Assembly (NCBI GenBank): GCA_045644025.1 | Contig: JAZRGE010000026.1 | Span: 1 to 7,008 of the forward strand | Direction of reading: 5' to 3' | DNA: 7,008 nt | Source of the DNA: JAZRGE01 sp045644025 | GTDB lineage: Bacteria; Bacillota; Clostridia; Oscillospirales; Acutalibacteraceae | Shown: piece after piece, positions 5,046-7,008 of the stretch | Numbering within the stretch: the stretch's first letter is position 1 | Layout of the letters: the number at the start of each line of letters is the position of its first letter | Notes under the pieces: model-generated | Told to the model about the DNA's origin: nothing | The model's database searches: none | What the model saw: only the letters and a program-made list of their open reading frames with translations | Program-made: the position numbers and the translations under genes

Positions 5046-5915
5046 ATGAATATTTCTTATTTATTGGCGGCTATTTCCATTTTTATATGGTCCACAGTGC
5101 CTGTTATCACCAAAAATCTGCTTGGTGATTTCTCAAGCCTGCAGATCGTGGCTGTGAGTGCGCTTTTAGCCGCACTTTTTCTCATTATTTTGAACATTGC
5201 AAACGGCAATATCAAAAAGCTTAAGGAATATAAAATCAAGGATTACGTTACCACCATATTAATCGGCATACCCGGCACGTTTTTTTATTATATTTTTCTC
5301 TACATAGGCACCGATAAGATGCTGGCCTCTCAGGCTTTTATTATCAACTATCTATGGCCTATAATGAGCATTGTCTTCGCCTGCATAATACTAAAAGAAA
5401 AGATGACGGTGCGCGGTGCCATAGCTGTTGTAATGTCCTTTTTAGGCGTGATAATTGTCACGGGTGAAGATCTGCCTCATTTTGATGCAAACACCCTTAT
5501 AGGCGCATTTTTCTGCATTTTGGGCGCGGTGTCTTATGGGCTTTTTACTGCGCTTAACAAAAAATTTACATATAATAAATCTATCTCTATGATGATTTCC
5601 TACACTACCACGGCCATTATGGCAAGCGCTGTGGTTTTAGCCACGAGCAACGCCTTCACTCTGAATTTAGTTCAATCCCTTGGTATTGCCTGGAACGGAA
5701 TTGCATCCTATGCTGTGGGCACCACGCTTTGGGCTATTGCTCTGGATAAGGGCAGCACCACAAAGATCTCCAATCTCGCCTATATCACCCCCTTCCTTGC
5801 CCTTATTTGGACAGCCATTTTCCTTCGGGAGCCTATAAAGCCCGCATCAGTGATAGGCCTTATCGTGATAGTCTCCGGTATATTACTCCAGCTGCTTCCA
5901 AAAAAGAAAACGTAA
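5046..5915 (+). CDS. DMT-superfamily (EamA) transporter, probable metabolite exporter
   Basis: 289-residue integral membrane protein made almost entirely of hydrophobic helices, about ten, arranged as two EamA repeats (about 3-138 and 149-285). Each repeat ends with the family pattern: a proline-containing helix followed by Glu. These are WPIMSIVFACIILKEK near 104-119 with Glu118, and TPFLALIWTAIFLREP near 248-263 with Glu262. The short tail PKKKT is basic and probably cytoplasmic. Family members (YdcZ/RhaT/EamA relatives) export amino acids or other small metabolites by proton exchange; the substrate cannot be read here. It is a single-gene unit with its own promoter, divergent from spoIVB, and ends in a terminator shared with the convergent amidohydrolase. 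Nothing around it hints at the cargo. Confidence 0.9.
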   Translation: MNISYLLAAISIFIWSTVPVITKNLLGDFSSLQIVAVSALLAALFLIILNIANGNIKKLKEYKIKDYVTTILIGIPGTFFYYIFLYIGTDKMLASQAFIINYLWPIMSIVFACIILKEKMTVRGAIAVVMSFLGVIIVTGEDLPHFDANTLIGAFFCILGAVSYGLFTALNKKFTYNKSISMMISYTTTAIMASAVVLATSNAFTLNLVQSLGIAWNGIASYAVGTTLWAIALDKGSTTKISNLAYITPFLALIWTAIFLREPIKPASVIGLIVIVSGILLQLLPKKKT

Positions 5916-5917
5916 AT

Positions 5918-5950
5918 AAAACACCCGATACGATGTATCGGGTGTTTTTT
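5918..5950. terminator. Bidirectional terminator between exporter and amidohydrolase
   Basis: 10-bp core stem, ACACCCGATA (5921-5930) and TATCGGGTGT (5936-5945), extended by AAA/TTT on the outside. On the plus strand it ends in a run of six T. On the minus strand it gives a T4 run made by bases 5921-5918. It lies 3 bases after the exporter stop and 2 bases after the amidohydrolase stop on the other strand, so both convergent genes use it. Confidence 0.9.
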
Positions 5951-5951
5951 A

Positions 5952-6758
5952 TTAAAGTGAAAAAAGTTTTTTTGCGTTTTCCGAAAGGATCTTTCGGTTC
6001 TCCTCTTCCGAAAGGCCCAGAGCGAAGAATTTTTCCAATTCATCGGCAGGCCCCCACATTGGATAATCCGTGCCGAAAAGGACTCTATCAGCTCCATAGT
6101 TCTCAAGAGCACGGCGTGTAGTCTCCAGATCGGTGAATCCCATTGTGGAAGAGCAATCCACATAAAGATTCGGCACACCGCCCAGCTTCTGGGATGCTTC
6201 TTCCCAAATAGACCAGCCTCCGAAATGGGCACCGATAATTGTGAGCCCAGAATATATCTGCAGAACGGGAAGCAGACGGTTGGGATTGGAATTATCATAG
6301 CGATAATCACCCGTGTGCATTAGGATGGGCAGGTTTTCTTGCTCGCACAGCTCGTAAATCTTAAGGCAGCGGTAGTCGTCTATCTTAAAATTCTGAATAT
6401 CCGGATGAAGTTTTACTCCCTTAAGGCCCAATTCCACAACTCTTCTAACATCAGACACCTGATCAGGGCTATCGGGATGAAGAGTGCCAAGCCCTGTGAG
6501 CAGGCCCTTATTTTCTGCAACAGTGGCAGCAATAAACTCATTTATGCTGTTCACCTGCTTGGGTGTTGTGGCAACAGATTGCACAATAAAATGATCTATT
6601 CCTGCTTCTCTGCCGCTTTTAAGCATATCAGGCACAGTGCCATCGCCATAGGATGTTACACCGTAGAAATTATCTGTGCCTGCCACGGCGCGAGATGCTA
6701 TCTTTTCGGGATAGACATGGCAATGGGCATCTATTACGTAATATTTATCTTTTACCAT
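5952..6758 (-). CDS. Metal-dependent amidohydrolase (Amidohydro_2, TIM barrel)
   Basis: 268-residue cytoplasmic (beta/alpha)8 enzyme of the amidohydrolase superfamily, Amidohydro_2 branch. This branch holds hydrolases, lactonases and metal-dependent decarboxylases of the ACMSD type. Metal ligands are in order: IDAHCH at 9-14 (His12 and His14), GVKLHP at 114-119, MHTG at 147-150 (His148), GAHFGG at 176-181 (His178) and the C-terminal LFGTDYP at 227-233 (Asp231, catalytic). Length is at the short end of the family but all motifs are present. ATG 6758 lies 10 bases after the acyl-CoA synthetase stop codon. The ribosome site is weak (GTGAG at 6769-6765, overlapping that stop), which suggests translational coupling. 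Context suggests a substrate that is an organic or aromatic acid or its CoA-linked product; the exact reaction is unknown. Confidence 0.88.
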   Translation of the reverse strand: MVKDKYYVIDAHCHVYPEKIASRAVAGTDNFYGVTSYGDGTVPDMLKSGREAGIDHFIVQSVATTPKQVNSINEFIAATVAENKGLLTGLGTLHPDSPDQVSDVRRVVELGLKGVKLHPDIQNFKIDDYRCLKIYELCEQENLPILMHTGDYRYDNSNPNRLLPVLQIYSGLTIIGAHFGGWSIWEEASQKLGGVPNLYVDCSSTMGFTDLETTRRALENYGADRVLFGTDYPMWGPADELEKFFALGLSEEENRKILSENAKKLFSL

Positions 6759-6768
6759 TTTTTGCTCA

Positions 6769-7008
6769 CTATGCCTTTTTGAGGCCCAGCTTTTCGGCTG
6801 CGGCTTCTCTCATTTTATACTTAAGAATCTTGCCTGCGGCATTCATCGGGAAGGAATCCACGAAATCGATATAGCGTGGCACCTTGTGCCTGGCCATATG
6901 AGCGGCGATATATGCCTTCATTTCGTCGGATGTCATGCTTTCCCCTTCTTTAAGGATAATGCTGGCCATTATCTCTTCGCCATACTGCTCATCGGGCACG
7001 CCGATAAC
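6769..7008 (-). CDS. AMP-dependent acyl-CoA synthetase/ligase, C-terminal end, 5' part outside window
   Basis: The last 79 residues of an adenylate-forming enzyme that activates a carboxylic acid with ATP and joins it to CoA. The frame stays open to the window's last base, so the gene is cut by the edge; the in-frame GTG at 6999 is internal. The visible part is the mobile AMP-binding C-terminal domain. It has VPDEQYGEE (4-12), the RHKVPRYIDFV strand (40-50) and FPMNAAGKILKYKMRE (53-68), where Lys60 of AGKILK is the catalytic lysine of the adenylation step. The KVPRYIDFVD...PMNAAGKILK wording is typical of medium- or long-chain fatty acid and related CoA ligases. It is the upstream partner of the amidohydrolase in one operon. 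Substrate not determinable from this part. Confidence 0.9.
   Translation of the reverse strand, partial: VIGVPDEQYGEEIMASIILKEGESMTSDEMKAYIAAHMARHKVPRYIDFVDSFPMNAAGKILKYKMREAAAEKLGLKKA

Noticed and set aside
5780..6310. Long minus-strand open frame of about 176 codons overlapping the exporter end, the shared terminator and the amidohydrolase.
   Set aside because: It runs across a bidirectional terminator and lies out of frame with the amidohydrolase, whose catalytic motifs are intact. It looks like a shadow frame.
6339..6782. Plus-strand open frame of 147 codons opposite the amidohydrolase.
   Set aside because: It is antisense to a clear enzyme gene, has no ribosome site or recognisable domain, and crosses the junction of two real genes.
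1..7008. CRISPR arrays, insertion sequences, tRNA or rRNA genes, and phage or defence genes.
   Set aside because: I saw no repeat-spacer pattern, transposase, terminal inverted repeats, tRNA-like cloverleaf or recognisable defence protein in either strand.

Overview
The window looks like chromosomal DNA of a moderately low-GC, endospore-forming member of the Clostridia (Firmicutes). The main reason is a full-length SpoIVB sporulation peptidase gene with an intact catalytic triad. Strong Shine-Dalgarno sequences, near-consensus sigma-A promoters and compact intrinsic terminators agree with this. Genus and species cannot be read from the sequence.

Layout, left to right. Positions 1-2345 hold a minus-strand catabolic block: a PfkB-family sugar kinase (1424-2290) followed by an N-acetylneuraminate lyase (479-1354), both read from a promoter at 2318-2345. 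Next comes a HAD-IIA phosphatase (1-414, cut by the left edge) with its own consensus promoter at 445-472. A GT2 glycosyltransferase (2375-3340, minus) ends in its own terminator just upstream of the kinase promoter. Positions 3361-3572 hold what I read as a structured non-coding RNA on the minus strand. It has its own promoter, a closing helix that starts at the predicted first nucleotide, two further helices, and a terminator. spoIVB (3645-4880, minus) lies upstream of it and ends in its own terminator. A DMT/EamA exporter (5046-5915, plus) is divergent from spoIVB. It converges on a metal-dependent amidohydrolase (5952-6758, minus) and shares a bidirectional terminator with it. The amidohydrolase follows, 10 bases downstream, the C-terminal end of an AMP-dependent acyl-CoA synthetase (6769-7008, cut by the right edge).

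How the genes work together. Kinase and lyase probably form one transcript for amino-sugar or sialic acid use: the lyase cleaves Neu5Ac to ManNAc and pyruvate, and the kinase could phosphorylate a sugar in the same route, though its substrate is not settled. Acyl-CoA synthetase and amidohydrolase look like a second operon for an organic acid. SpoIVB triggers the sigma-K checkpoint in spores. Glycosyltransferase and exporter have unknown substrates.

The most interesting element is the unannotated RNA between spoIVB and the glycosyltransferase. I count 37 nested base pairs in three helices, plus a possible pseudoknot. I cannot assign it to a known class. Its rod-like shape and roughly 210-nt length resemble 6S RNA, but the internal loop is more asymmetric than I would expect for 6S.
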